64,000 nt of DNA, taken from NCBI RefSeq assembly GCF_963678185.1, contig NZ_OY782757.1, positions 2,059,501 to 2,123,500 of the forward strand, in the 5' to 3' direction. The notes beneath the pieces were generated by a model. That model worked only from the letters and a program-made list of their open reading frames with translations. It had not been told where the DNA came from and ran no database searches. Position numbers and translations under genes: made by a program. The stretch comes from an uncultured Tolumonas sp. (GTDB taxonomy: Bacteria; Pseudomonadota; Gammaproteobacteria; Enterobacterales; Aeromonadaceae). Below are positions 1-10,940 of this stretch, in pieces (the stretch's first letter is position 1; the number at the start of each line of letters is the position of its first letter).

Positions 1-468
1 CGATGTTTGCTGCGCAATCTCGCGGATCTGCGCCAGCGACAATTCACGCGCTAACACCGCGCGTGAAAAACCGACCTCTTCCAGAAAACGGACTTTCTCG
101 GGGGTGCGATTATCTAACTGGGTACTGGCATGCAACGCAATTGGCGGCAGATCCAGACGCAGCAACCCCAGATCCTGCACAATTAAGGCATCGACACCGG
201 CATCGTATAACTGATGTGTCAGGTGTTGTGCGTCCTCTAATTCGTCATCCCGCAAGATGGTATTAAACGCCACCAGCACTTTGGCATCATAACGATGTGC
301 ATACGCCGCCAGTTTGGCAATATCCGCCACACTATTGCCTGCCGCTGCACGGGCGCCAAACGTCGGGCCGCCGATATACAGTGCATCAGCGCCATGGTTA
401 ATGGCTTCGATACCAAATTCGAGGTTTTTGGCCGGAGCCAGCAATTCTAGTTTTTGACGCTGATTCAT
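1..468 (-). CDS. rlhA: 23S rRNA C2501 hydroxylase RlhA, peptidase U32 family (3' end cut by window)
   Basis: Only the first 156 codons are present; the gene runs off the left edge. The translation begins MNQRQKLELLAPAKN and continues with the U32-family patterns HGADALYIGGP.FGAR, FNTILRDDELE, DALIVQDLG and LHASTQ. These line up from memory with E. coli RlhA (YdcP), which makes 5-hydroxycytidine at C2501 of 23S rRNA. The related U32 proteins YegQ/TrhP, UbiU and UbiV share the fold, but the HDDELE-type segment favours RlhA. The start at 468 is the first ATG after the upstream gap. The family assignment is firm; the paralogue is probable. Confidence 0.8.
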   Translation of the reverse strand, partial: MNQRQKLELLAPAKNLEFGIEAINHGADALYIGGPTFGARAAAGNSVADIAKLAAYAHRYDAKVLVAFNTILRDDELEDAQHLTHQLYDAGVDALIVQDLGLLRLDLPPIALHASTQLDNRTPEKVRFLEEVGFSRAVLARELSLAQIREIAQQTS

Positions 469-546
469 GTGAGGAAGGTACTGACAAACGAAAAGAGAAG
501 AAACCCGATTATAACAGCACGCAGCAGAAATCGACGCTATTGACCA

Positions 547-3096
547 TCAAAAAGATGTGGATACCCGTTTTACCTGACCACGCCCTGCCCGTTTGGCCTC
601 GTAGCAAGCCTGATCGGCACAAGCCAGTAGCGTATTGAAGTTGGTGAACTGAGCACTGATTGCTACCAGCCCGGCACTGGCACCTACATGAAAGATGTGT
701 CCTTCCCAATCAAACTCAAACTTACAAATATCATTGATAACTTCATGGATGAGGGAATCTGCATACTCCACTGAGCAATTGCGAAAAATAATGCCAAATT
801 CATCACCACCTAAACGCGCGACAATATCCGAGGCACGCATTCTGGCATTCATCAAGTGGGCTAACTGTTTCAACAGCTCATCGCCCGCCGCATGACCGGC
901 AGAATCATTCACTTGTTTGAAATGATCCAAATCGAGGAACACCAGCACACTGTGCCCGGCCGTCATCACTGATTCTTTCACTACATCCTGCAAGATAGTT
1001 TCGAAGGCTGAACGATTGATCAGACCCGTTAACGGATCATGGCTGGCCTGATAACCCAAGCGTTTTTGTAACGAACGCATTTCCGTGACATCGGAAAACA
1101 CCAACACGCCACCCAATAATTCATTGTTATTACGCAGTATCGGTGCCGCAGAATCCTGAATTGCAATCAGCGAACCATCGGAGATCTTCAAATAAGCATC
1201 ATGATCCAGATAGATCAAACGACGCTGTGCCAATGCAGTATGTAACGGATTCAACAGCGGATTGCCTTCCGCATCCACCACTTGCATGACTTCATCAATG
1301 GGGCAGTACAACATATTGTTGTTTTTACAGATCAACATCCGTTCTGCCGCTGGGTTCATAAACACGATCCGTGCTTTCGGATCGGTCATGATCACTGCCT
1401 CACCGATGGAGAGTAAGGTTGTGCGTAACAATTCCCGTTCATGCGACAGATCATTCATGAGTGCGCGAAGTTCCGTGATATCCCAATTGGTTCCCACCAT
1501 ACGGGATGCATTCCCTTTTGCATCTCGCTCGACCATGGCATGTGTTCGTAGATAGTGAATAGAATCATCGGGATAGATAACTCGGAACTCACTATCCAAG
1601 ATATTGGTTTCACGCAGGGCAAGATCAATTTGCTGTATCAGTTGCGTTAGATCATCGGGATGAACGCAGCTTTTCCAAAGCGAAAAAGATGGCATGATGT
1701 GATGTCGATCTAGCCCGTACAGATCGAACATACGTTCATCCCAATTCAGTATTTGATGCTGTGGCTGATATTCCCAGACACCCACTTGCCCGGCTTCGAT
1801 AGCTAATAAATAACGATTAAATAACTCACGTTCGCGTTCTTCGCTATGGCGCCGGCTATCAATATTTTCGACCTGTAATACAAAATAATGCGGCAGCCCA
1901 CGATCATCACGCACCATAGAAACAACAATCAACACCCAAAGCGACTGCCCGTTTTTGCGTAAATAGCGTGCTTCCAGACGATAGGAGTTTTGCCGGTTAC
2001 TCAGTAAAGATTGCTGCAAATTCATATCTGCCGTTACATCGTCAGGATGTAACAACTGCGGCCAGAGTAAATTACTGAGTTCCCATTCGGTATAACCCAG
2101 CATGTCACATAAGGCCCGGTTCACTTTCAGCAACTGCCCATCGGTCGATATCAATGCCATCCCCAATGCCGACGCCGACATAGCTTCGCGAAACATGGAT
2201 TCACGGGCAAACAATTGCTGCTCACGGGTGTGTAAGGCATCGACAAAAATGGCCAGCAATAACGGTGGGATCAGGGTGATTAAAATTGGCAAATAGACAA
2301 ACAGCATCAGCAAATGATTGTCGTATTGCGGCCAGGAAAACCAACCAATGCGGATAAAACAGGCAATACAAAACGAAACGAGAAAACCCGCCAACGCAGC
2401 ACCAAACACACCATTGCGGATCGCAATTAATGCCAGCCCCAACCCCAGATAAACAAACGGGAAAGGAAAATATTTCAAAATCAAAGCCGTATAACCCAGC
2501 AACAACAATAGTTGGAATACCAGATGGGATTGTTGCCAGCGATGCCAACGGCGATGTTTTATCAATAACAACAACGGTATTGAGGATGCATTACAAACCA
2601 CAGCATTGACCGACCAGGCGGTGCCGACTGCAGACCAATGCATGGCGGTTAATTGATAGGAACCTAAAAACACGACTAGCCCACCCAAAAACCCGGGCAA
2701 TAAAATACCGTAAAGACCTAACTGCACAGCGGAATGGATATCAAAATAAAAATTTCTGGCGTACTGACTGCGCTGTAATAACTGTACCGCCAGAATGATT
2801 TCCGCCAGATTTGCCAGCATCACAGTGAGATGTGTTGCTCCTGATAGGCCATCTAACCAATACCCCGTGCTTAAACCAACGGTATACCCAGCCAGTAACG
2901 ACAAACGACAAGACGAGGGAGCATAAAGCAATAAAACGATGGCAATGGCATTGACATACCACAGCGAGGTAATGACGCCCAGCTGTTGCGGAGCAACCAT
3001 AACATTCAGACCGGCAATTAATCCAAGTCCGATCGCGGTGATGACAGTATGCCAGTACAGGTGAAAACCCGTATTTTCTGCGCAATCCTTCCGCAT
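547..3096 (-). CDS. Membrane-bound diguanylate cyclase, MASE1-PAS-PAS-PAS-GGDEF
   Basis: 849 residues. Residues about 15-290 form a chain of hydrophobic helices typical of a MASE1 sensor. Three PAS/PAC segments follow at about 305-425, 430-550 and 560-680; the first two show HPDD motifs. A C-terminal GGDEF domain starts near 690. The signature RLGGDEFG sits at about 763 and is preceded at the canonical spacing by RASD, the RxxD product-inhibition (I) site. It should therefore make c-di-GMP at the inner membrane and be feedback-inhibited. There is no EAL domain. The input ligand cannot be told from sequence. The ribosome binding site before the ATG is weak. It stands alone, convergent with nothing and divergent from the small gene at 3430. 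Confidence 0.88.
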   Translation of the reverse strand: MRKDCAENTGFHLYWHTVITAIGLGLIAGLNVMVAPQQLGVITSLWYVNAIAIVLLLYAPSSCRLSLLAGYTVGLSTGYWLDGLSGATHLTVMLANLAEIILAVQLLQRSQYARNFYFDIHSAVQLGLYGILLPGFLGGLVVFLGSYQLTAMHWSAVGTAWSVNAVVCNASSIPLLLLIKHRRWHRWQQSHLVFQLLLLLGYTALILKYFPFPFVYLGLGLALIAIRNGVFGAALAGFLVSFCIACFIRIGWFSWPQYDNHLLMLFVYLPILITLIPPLLLAIFVDALHTREQQLFARESMFREAMSASALGMALISTDGQLLKVNRALCDMLGYTEWELSNLLWPQLLHPDDVTADMNLQQSLLSNRQNSYRLEARYLRKNGQSLWVLIVVSMVRDDRGLPHYFVLQVENIDSRRHSEERERELFNRYLLAIEAGQVGVWEYQPQHQILNWDERMFDLYGLDRHHIMPSFSLWKSCVHPDDLTQLIQQIDLALRETNILDSEFRVIYPDDSIHYLRTHAMVERDAKGNASRMVGTNWDITELRALMNDLSHERELLRTTLLSIGEAVIMTDPKARIVFMNPAAERMLICKNNNMLYCPIDEVMQVVDAEGNPLLNPLHTALAQRRLIYLDHDAYLKISDGSLIAIQDSAAPILRNNNELLGGVLVFSDVTEMRSLQKRLGYQASHDPLTGLINRSAFETILQDVVKESVMTAGHSVLVFLDLDHFKQVNDSAGHAAGDELLKQLAHLMNARMRASDIVARLGGDEFGIIFRNCSVEYADSLIHEVINDICKFEFDWEGHIFHVGASAGLVAISAQFTNFNTLLACADQACYEAKRAGRGQVKRVSTSF

Positions 3097-3429
3097 TGCT
3101 ACCAGCCCGAAAACAAATAAATACCGATGAATTAACGCCGTTTTTTCAACATGGAATCACATCAAAAGGCGACAGAATATCTGTTTAATATTGCTGTAAG
3201 CGTAGCAGAAGTCTGTATTGCTGTGCCGGCTAAATAGGTTGTTCGAACGAGGCAAAAATGTGCTGATTTAATCCGTAAAATGTAAAGATACATTCATTTT
3301 TCATCTTAAACTTGTGTGGTTTAATACAAACGATAAATTAGCATGAAATAACCCTATGAAAAATAAACCTTAATTATTCCGGCATAAAATCTGCTGATAA
3401 ATGCTTTTTATCATCCACAGGAAAGAGCG
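3097..3429. other. Intergenic region between divergent genes
   Basis: 333 bases without a coding region that I can support. It is AT-rich and must hold the promoters of the cyclase gene (leftward) and the small gene at 3430 (rightward). I see no strong palindrome, terminator or riboswitch-like core here. Confidence 0.5.
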
Positions 3430-3621
3430 ATGACGGAAGGACAAGATCCACAAAAAATTCTGGCAAAAAAGAAACGCATCATCATGGAAGTCGCCGGACA
3501 AATTCACGATGTAGTGGAAGAAACCTTATGGAGTGACTATCAGCGGTTGCCGGAACTAAGCCAATCTATGCTGGAACTGATGGCTGATTTACAACAATTT
3601 AAGCAACAACAAGGTCTTTAA
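3430..3621 (+). CDS. Small conserved-looking helical protein of unknown function
   Basis: 63 residues, beginning MTEGQDPQKILAKKKR and predicted by eye to be an all-helical hairpin rich in Lys, Glu and Gln (IMEVAGQIHDVVEETLW then LELMADLQQFKQQ). It has no signal peptide or membrane segment. A good ribosome binding site (AGGAAAGAGCG) precedes the ATG, and the amphipathic helix pattern supports a real protein. I do not recognise a named family. It ends 9 bases before the convergent glycosylase gene. Confidence 0.65.
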   Translation: MTEGQDPQKILAKKKRIIMEVAGQIHDVVEETLWSDYQRLPELSQSMLELMADLQQFKQQQGL

Positions 3622-3630
3622 CTCGAGCCT

Positions 3631-4131
3631 TTAGATCCCGACTATTTGGCGCCATGCCTGCAATTTAAAATCGAGCGTTTGCGAGGCATTGGCCGGGCTG
3701 GTTGATGGCAACCGCTGACATATCAACTCGGCGGAGTACGCTGTTTTGGCAACATAACGGTGAAAACAGGCCGCAGCTTTTTCACCGTTAAAATAGATAT
3801 GCCGGATCTGGTGATGCCGTTGCAGAAAATCAGCAAAATCATTCACCGTCAGTGTATCCGGCTTAATATTGGCATCCAGGCTGCCCTCGCGCTGGCAAGA
3901 TTGCAACACATCCCAAAGCGCAATACCGGATGCACGTAACGCTGCTGTTTTTTCTGCATAACTGGCTGAAACATCAAACTGCAGCAGTTCTGCCATGATC
4001 GGCCAGAATAGATTCCGTTTGTGCGCGTAATATTGCCCTGCATCCAAAGATGCCTGCCCCGGCATACTGCCCAATATCAAGATGCGGGCATTTTTGTCAG
4101 CAATCGGCGCAAAGCTATAAAGCAGTGACAT
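3631..4131 (-). CDS. DNA-deoxyinosine glycosylase (UDG superfamily family 6, HDG)
   Basis: 166 residues. The N-terminal motif RILILGSMPGQASL followed by YYAHKRNLFWPIM is the active-site signature of hypoxanthine-DNA glycosylases in the uracil-DNA glycosylase superfamily. These remove deaminated adenine (hypoxanthine) from DNA to start base excision repair. The length fits the family of about 160-170 residues. The C-terminal half carries the IRHIYFNGEKAAACF segment and the RLPSTSPAN motif, which matches the LPSTSPA.. leucine-loop region. It lies downstream of groL on the same strand but behind a terminator, so it is probably transcribed separately or by read-through. Confidence 0.8.
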   Translation of the reverse strand: MSLLYSFAPIADKNARILILGSMPGQASLDAGQYYAHKRNLFWPIMAELLQFDVSASYAEKTAALRASGIALWDVLQSCQREGSLDANIKPDTLTVNDFADFLQRHHQIRHIYFNGEKAAACFHRYVAKTAYSAELICQRLPSTSPANASQTLDFKLQAWRQIVGI

Positions 4132-4165
4132 AGCTTATCTCCTGAAACCAAATCGAACAAAAAGG

Positions 4166-4191
4166 AAAAGGCTGGATAAATCCAGCCTTTT
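4166..4191 (-). terminator. Rho-independent terminator of groSL
   Basis: Read on the minus strand, a 7-bp stem GGCTGGA/TCCAGCC with a TTTA loop is followed by TTTTCCTTTTT. It starts 25 bases after the groL stop codon. Confidence 0.85.
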
Positions 4192-4215
4192 CAAGTCGTT
4201 ATGTGTAATTAAAAA

Positions 4216-5871
<1,656 letters not shown>

Positions 5872-5893
5872 TCAAATTGGGGGGTGAAAGTAA

Positions 5894-6187
5894 TTATTCT
5901 TCAACAATTGCCAGGATGTCAGTTTCAGACAGGATCAACACTTCCTGACCATCCAGTTTCTCGGTTTTCACGCCGTAACCTTCGTTGAAAATCACTTTGT
6001 CACCTACTTTGACAGCCAGCGCTTTCACTTCGCCGTTATCCAGGATTCGACCCGTGCCGACAGCCAGAACTTCACCACGAGTGGATTTCTGAGCAGCAGA
6101 ACCAGTCAGCACGATACCGCCTGCAGACTTAGACTCAACTTCGGTACGTTTGATGATCACACGATCATGCAATGGACGAATTTTCAT
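5894..6187 (-). CDS. groS: Co-chaperonin GroES (10 kDa)
   Basis: 97 residues, begins [14 protein letters not shown] and contains the mobile loop [15 protein letters not shown] and the GEVLAVG.G segment, all typical of GroES. It forms the heptameric lid of GroEL. It is the first gene of the groSL transcript, preceded by the ribosome binding site GTAGGAG and by a clear sigma-32 promoter about 75-105 bases upstream. Confidence 0.99.
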   Translation of the reverse strand: MKIRPLHDRVIIKRTEVESKSAGGIVLTGSAAQKSTRGEVLAVGTGRILDNGEVKALAVKVGDKVIFNEGYGVKTEKLDGQEVLILSETDILAIVEE

Positions 6188-6263
6188 CGATGAATCTCCT
6201 ACTGAGTGTTATTGCTATGAATACGGCCATCAGTGGCCGAAATAGAATTCAAATACTCCCCCG

Positions 6264-6291
6264 ATCTGGGGGCAGATTCCTGTGCTTCAAG
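6264..6291 (-). promoter_or_regulatory. Sigma-32 heat-shock promoter of groSL
   Basis: On the minus strand a -35 element CTTGAA (6286-6291) is followed after 14 bases by CCCCAGAT (6264-6271). This fits the RpoH consensus CTTGAA-N13-15-CCCCATnT with one mismatch. It lies 77 bases upstream of the groS start codon, so heat-shock control is likely. Confidence 0.9.
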
Positions 6292-6318
6292 GGCACAGGA
6301 TAAAAAATTTATACCCAC

Positions 6319-6837
6319 TTACTGTTTGGAAGCGTCATCTTTATTTTCATACTCGCCATCTACGGTGGTTCCCTGGCGTGGTGTACGCTTAATTTTCTCT
6401 TTCGTCATTTCGTCAGAAAAATCATCGCTGGTCGGTTCAACACGCTGTGCTTCGCTTTCTACCGTGGTGTGCGCACCATAGACCTGCCAGCGGCTACTGC
6501 TGGTTAATTTGCGAGCCAGCCAACGGCGAACAAACGGCTGTAATAACAGCAATGCGGCAATATCAGTCAGAAAACCAGGGAAAATAAACAAGGCGCCCGC
6601 GATTAATAACGCCACACCTTCCAACATGGTGGCGGCAGGCGCGACACCTTGTGCCAGTTGTTGCTGCATCGACATCATGGTGCGCAAGCCTTGCGAGCGA
6701 ACCAGTGAGATGCCATACCCAGCCCCCACGATCATCAGTAAGATCACCATAAAGGCACCGATGACGGAACCTACTTTGATGATGACCCATAATTCCAGAA
6801 AGAACAGCAGGAACAAACCAGATGCAATTTTTGCCAC
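6319..6837 (-). CDS. fxsA: FxsA-family inner membrane protein
   Basis: 172 residues starting from a GTG codon (6835-6837) that has GAGAGG six bases upstream; no suitable ATG lies nearby. The first 110 residues hold the FxsA domain with hydrophobic segments LFLLFFLELWVIIKVGSVIGAF and IAGALFIFPGFLTDIAALLLL, the latter with the family's P-GF-TD motif. The tail is polar and charged. E. coli FxsA, when overproduced, relieves exclusion of phage T7 by the F plasmid; its normal role is unknown. Its location beside groSL and near cutA-dsbD is the same as in E. coli. Confidence 0.92.
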   Translation of the reverse strand: MAKIASGLFLLFFLELWVIIKVGSVIGAFMVILLMIVGAGYGISLVRSQGLRTMMSMQQQLAQGVAPAATMLEGVALLIAGALFIFPGFLTDIAALLLLQPFVRRWLARKLTSSSRWQVYGAHTTVESEAQRVEPTSDDFSDEMTKEKIKRTPRQGTTVDGEYENKDDASKQ

Positions 6838-7010
6838 AAAGACCTCTCAGGCTAATTCAATTACGCCTGCAAACTGGCGTATAAATCACCAGATGGGGAT
6901 GCCGATAAGATGATTCAAGGTTTGATCGATCATAGTAGTGATCTTTAGTGGTCGAATTTTGCGACAGACTGCATAATTAAAGTCTGAACTCCCGTTAGCC
7001 GGTAACTGCC

Positions 7011-7331
7011 ATGAGTGATGCCATCGTCGTGCTATGCACTTGTCCTGACAACACCAGCGCCCGCCAACTGGCGCAGACTTTACTGAGTGAAAAACTGGCG
7101 GCCTGCGTCAATCTCATTCCACAAGTCACCTCGTTGTATTACTGGCAAGGCAAAATGGAAGAAAGTCAGGAAGTGCAATTGGTCATCAAAACCCGCCGTA
7201 CCATGTTCGGGGTACTGCAAGAGCGACTACTCACCTTACACCCGTATGAGGTGCCGGAAATTCTGGCCTTGCCGATCTTGTGTGGAAACCCGGCATATCT
7301 GCAATGGGTGCAGGAACAAACAACACCATGA
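7011..7331 (+). CDS. cutA: Divalent-cation tolerance protein CutA
   Basis: 106 residues, the normal size. Family patterns seen are VVLCTCPD, ARQLAQTLLSEKLAACVNLIP, SLYYWQGK and HPYEVPEILALPI. CutA is a small ferredoxin-like trimer linked in E. coli to copper and divalent metal tolerance, although its true function is uncertain. Its stop codon overlaps the start of dsbD (ATGA), so the two are translationally coupled as in E. coli cutA-dsbD. Confidence 0.95.
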   Translation: MSDAIVVLCTCPDNTSARQLAQTLLSEKLAACVNLIPQVTSLYYWQGKMEESQEVQLVIKTRRTMFGVLQERLLTLHPYEVPEILALPILCGNPAYLQWVQEQTTP

Positions 7332-9058
7332 TCCGTTATCTGCAGCTCTGTTTTCTAGTGGTGCTATTCGCCGTCATACTGCCGGTTAAAGCCGACGATG
7401 CCTTATTACAACAGCTTATCCCCTCGTCGAAACCGCAATTTTTACCGGTAGCACAAGCCTTTGTTATCAGCACGCAACAAACACAAAATCAGCTGCAAAT
7501 TACGTTACAACCGGCAGAGGGTTATTATCTGTATCGCGATAAGATCCGAGTCGAGATGGGTGGCGTAACCGTGCCATTGTCTTTGCCCAATGGCGAATTA
7601 CATCAGGATGAATATTTAGGGCAAACCGAGATTTATCCGCAAGCGGCCACCTTCAGCGTGACCTTTAAAACTATCGCGACTGGCGCAAACGCAACGCTCT
7701 ATTATCAGGGCTGTACGCCAGGCTTGTGTTATCCGCCGCAGCAACAAACCATAGCCTTATCAGCGTATCAGCCACCATCGGCGCAATCGCCACCCGCCAT
7801 CGCTAACCCAAACATAGATAGCCCGGAAAGTAAGCTATTTATGCAACCCGGCCTGCTGGCCTTGCTCAGTTTCTTTGCGATGGGTGTTGGTCTGTCACTG
7901 ACACCGTGCGTCTATCCGATGTATCCCGTGTTGAGTGCCATGTTAAGCCAGCATGGCCAAGCTTTAGATTGGCGACGAGGTTTAATGTTGTCAGTAGCTT
8001 ATGTCTTCGGTATGGCGATAACCTACACCCTATTGGGCTTACTGATTGCATCGGCGGGGGCCGGCATTCAGGGTTGGTTGCAAAATCCGTGGCTACTCGG
8101 TTTGTTCAGTGTCTTTTATCTCGCTCTGGCACTGAGTCTGTTTTTTGGCAACGGTTTACAGTTGCCACGCGTCTGGCAAGACAAATTGCATTATTTGGCG
8201 AACCGACAATCACTTCACTCCTGGTACGGTGTCGCGATGCTCGGTGCCTTATCCGGTCTGATTGGATCACCTTGTACCAGTGCGCCACTTTCCGGTGTAC
8301 TGCTGTTTATTGCCCAAAGCGGCAAACCATTATTTGGCGCCAGCGCATTATTTTTACTCAGTCTGGGTATGGGCTTGCCATTGTTGATCTTAGGTGCGTT
8401 TGGTGGTCAATATTTACCGAAAGCAGGTCGTTGGATGCTCTTTGTCAAACAGCTATTTGCGCTGTTATTGCTGGCAATGCCATTGTTCTTATTAGAGCGT
8501 TTTATACCGATTTATCTGGCCACACAGCTATGGCACTGGTTTTTACTGGCGTTACTGTTGTGGTTAGTCTGGCGTCTGTGGCCAACCGCGCTGGCACCTC
8601 GCACCAGACCTATCATCCTGTTAGTATTGTTCGCCATTGGCTTGTTCGTGCTTAATCACTACAACGAGCAAGAGACGCCGTTATTACCATTTACTAGAGT
8701 GAACAACCAAGCCGAGCTACAGCAACAACTGGCCACCGCGAAAGAACAAGGTAAACCGGTCATGCTCGATCTGTATGCCGACTGGTGTGTGGCCTGTCGT
8801 GAACTCGATGAGAAAACCTTCCGCGATCCGAATATTCAGCAATCCTTGCGTCATTATCATTTACTGCGTGCTGATGTTTCCGCCAATAGCCGTGAACACC
8901 AGGCGTTAATGCAGGAATTGCAGGTGCTGGGATTACCGAATGTGTTGTTTTTTGATGCACAGAGCCAACCTAATCCGCAGTTACGGCTTCAAGGCTTTGT
9001 TTCGGCCAATGAACTACAAGGAAAGCTGGAGCAATGTCAGCGCAATCAGCATTGTTAA
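7328..9058 (+). CDS. dsbD: Thiol:disulfide interchange protein DsbD
   Basis: 576 residues when started at the ATG overlapping the cutA stop, which gives a clean signal peptide (MIRYLQLCFLVVLFAVILPVKA). A periplasmic alpha domain has the C-x5-C pair near residue 127 (QGCTPGLCYPP). The membrane beta domain contains the two reactive cysteines in TPCVYPMYP (about 193) and GSPCTSAPLSG (about 314). A C-terminal thioredoxin-like gamma domain has DWCVACREL (about 487). All six redox cysteines are therefore present. DsbD carries electrons from cytosolic thioredoxin to periplasmic DsbC, DsbG and the cytochrome c maturation proteins. Confidence 0.97.
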   Translation: MIRYLQLCFLVVLFAVILPVKADDALLQQLIPSSKPQFLPVAQAFVISTQQTQNQLQITLQPAEGYYLYRDKIRVEMGGVTVPLSLPNGELHQDEYLGQTEIYPQAATFSVTFKTIATGANATLYYQGCTPGLCYPPQQQTIALSAYQPPSAQSPPAIANPNIDSPESKLFMQPGLLALLSFFAMGVGLSLTPCVYPMYPVLSAMLSQHGQALDWRRGLMLSVAYVFGMAITYTLLGLLIASAGAGIQGWLQNPWLLGLFSVFYLALALSLFFGNGLQLPRVWQDKLHYLANRQSLHSWYGVAMLGALSGLIGSPCTSAPLSGVLLFIAQSGKPLFGASALFLLSLGMGLPLLILGAFGGQYLPKAGRWMLFVKQLFALLLLAMPLFLLERFIPIYLATQLWHWFLLALLLWLVWRLWPTALAPRTRPIILLVLFAIGLFVLNHYNEQETPLLPFTRVNNQAELQQQLATAKEQGKPVMLDLYADWCVACRELDEKTFRDPNIQQSLRHYHLLRADVSANSREHQALMQELQVLGLPNVLFFDAQSQPNPQLRLQGFVSANELQGKLEQCQRNQHC

Positions 9059-9330
9059 GTGTCTGGTCGGTATATTTGATCCGCGATAAAGATAACCGCC
9101 TCTATACCGGCATCACCACTGATGTCACACGCCGCCTATCGCAACATCAGGCCGGCAATGGCGCGAGAAACCTGCGTGGCCGTGGCCCACTCACCTTACA
9201 TTGGCATAGTGAAATTGGTGATCGCAGTCAGGCACAAAAAGTCGAATATCGCCTGAAGCAATGGCCTAAAGCCCGCAAAGAACAATTGCCACAACATCCG
9301 GAATGGATTGAATCCTTGTTTATTTCATAA
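9034..9330 (+). CDS. GIY-YIG nuclease-like protein, YhbQ family (UPF0213)
   Basis: 98 residues. VWSVYLIRDKDNRLYTGITTDVTRRLSQH is the GIY-YIG core (here VYL...YTG) with the conserved Arg, and GARNLRGRGPL plus the EYRLKQWPKARKEQL tail match YhbQ/UPF0213. E. coli YhbQ has DNA nuclease activity in vitro. The ATG at 9034 overlaps the end of dsbD by 25 bases, so it is probably co-transcribed. Confidence 0.88.
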   Translation: MSAQSALLSVWSVYLIRDKDNRLYTGITTDVTRRLSQHQAGNGARNLRGRGPLTLHWHSEIGDRSQAQKVEYRLKQWPKARKEQLPQHPEWIESLFIS

Positions 9331-9431
9331 AATCCAACACTGCCTATATTTCATCGCATCAAATACTGTGTATTCCCTATAAAATATGGGAAAATTAACG
9401 TTTTACAGAAAAAACCAATTTAAGGTGAAGA

Positions 9432-10781
9432 ATGACCAAACGCGATGGTTTTACATCCAGTTTCGGCGTATTGGCTGCGACATTAGGTTCAGCAGTCGGC
9501 CTCGGTAATATATGGAAATTCCCCTATATGACTGGTGCCAACGGTGGTGCTGGTTTCCTACTGATTTATCTGCTGGCAACATTGCTGGTCGGGTTACCGG
9601 TGATGATTGCGGAAATCACCATGGGTCGCACCGCAAAAACAAATCCGATCACAGCACTGCAACGTCTGGCACCGCGTGGTCAGCCGTGGTGGTTGATCGG
9701 TGCGTTCGGTGTAGCCGCCGCATTTTTAATCATGGCGTTCTATTCTGAAGTGGTGGCCTGGGTGTTTGCGTATGTCCCTAAGGCCATCAGCGGTGAAATT
9801 CTCTCCAGTGACCCAAAAGTAACCGGCGCGGCTTTCGGCGCCTTGATCAGTGATCCAATGCAATCGCTGGTTTGGCAGTGGGGTGTGTTGTTATTTATCG
9901 GCGGGATCTTACTATTAGGTGTCGCCAAAGGGATTGAAGCCGTCACTAAGCGTCTGATGCCGCTGTTGTTTGTGTTATTGCTGATCCTGTGTGCTTTCAG
10001 CTTGTCTTTGGATAAAGCCGGTGAAGCGCTGAAATTCCTGTTCCAGCCTGATTTCAGCAAAATCAATGCCACTGTGCTGCTGGCAGCGATGGGCTTAGCG
10101 TTCTTTAAACTGTCGGTCGGCATGGGCACCATGATGACCTATGGCAGTTACTTCCGCGACGACCAGAACATTCCGGTCACCGCATTCCGCGTGATGTGTG
10201 CGGACTTGTTTGTCTCGATGCTGGCCGGTATTGCCATCTTCCCTGCTGTATTTACCTTTGGTTTTCAGCCGGAAGCCGGCCCCCCGCTGGTTTTCATCAC
10301 TATTCCCGCTGTATTTGCCCAAATGCCGTTTGGCCATCTGTTGATGGTGCTGTTTTTCATCCTGACTTCCGTCGCGGCTATCGGGGCAATGCTGTCGCTA
10401 CTGGAAGTCCCAGTGGCGGTGATCAATGAACGTTTTGGTGTGAGCCGTAAAACAGCCACGCTGATCACCTTATTGCTGGTAGCGTTGTTAGGTTCTACTT
10501 GCGCATTAACCAATAGCACTATGGCAGCATTCAAACTGTTCGGCATGAATATGTTCGATCTGTTTGATTACTTAAGCTCCAACATTCTGCTGCCGCTGGG
10601 TGGGATCGCCATTGCCCTGTTTGTCGGTTGGGTGTGGGGTTATCCGGCATTACAACGCGCCATTAGTAACCAGCAACAATTACAAAATCAGAAATTAAAT
10701 CAATTACTGTTCCTGATTTTACGCTTTGTCACGCCATTATTGATCCTGGCGGTTATGTTGCATGCACTGAACATTTTATAA
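9432..10781 (+). CDS. Sodium-dependent transporter, NSS/SNF family
   Basis: 449 residues and about 11-12 hydrophobic helices. The first helix carries the family signature VGLGNIWKFPYMTGANGGAGF, with the unwound GNxWKFPY stretch that binds sodium and substrate. TM2 follows with GLPVMIAEITMGR. Other family segments are SVGMGTMMTYGSYF and the TSVAAIGAMLSLLEVPVAVINE region. NSS proteins import amino acids or related amines with sodium; the substrate here cannot be told. The ribosome binding site AAGGTGAAG precedes the ATG. A near-palindrome TTCCCTATA-AA-ATATGGGAA lies 40 bases upstream (9373-9392) and may be an operator. A strong terminator follows. Confidence 0.92.
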   Translation: MTKRDGFTSSFGVLAATLGSAVGLGNIWKFPYMTGANGGAGFLLIYLLATLLVGLPVMIAEITMGRTAKTNPITALQRLAPRGQPWWLIGAFGVAAAFLIMAFYSEVVAWVFAYVPKAISGEILSSDPKVTGAAFGALISDPMQSLVWQWGVLLFIGGILLLGVAKGIEAVTKRLMPLLFVLLLILCAFSLSLDKAGEALKFLFQPDFSKINATVLLAAMGLAFFKLSVGMGTMMTYGSYFRDDQNIPVTAFRVMCADLFVSMLAGIAIFPAVFTFGFQPEAGPPLVFITIPAVFAQMPFGHLLMVLFFILTSVAAIGAMLSLLEVPVAVINERFGVSRKTATLITLLLVALLGSTCALTNSTMAAFKLFGMNMFDLFDYLSSNILLPLGGIAIALFVGWVWGYPALQRAISNQQQLQNQKLNQLLFLILRFVTPLLILAVMLHALNIL

Positions 10782-10845
10782 ACAGAGCCAATAAATGGCG
10801 TGAACTGCAATCTTTTGCACAATTTGCGCAAGAACATGCTGAATA

Positions 10846-10878
10846 TGGAGGAGCACCACTGGCTCCTCCATTTTTTTT
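10846..10878 (+). terminator. Rho-independent terminator after the NSS transporter gene
   Basis: A 9-bp stem TGGAGGAGC/GCTCCTCCA with a 7-base loop is followed by eight T residues. Confidence 0.92.
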
Positions 10879-10940
10879 AACCTAATCTAGCGTTTAGGAA
10901 GCGCAAATAACCATCAGTGGACTCTATGGGAAACAAATGA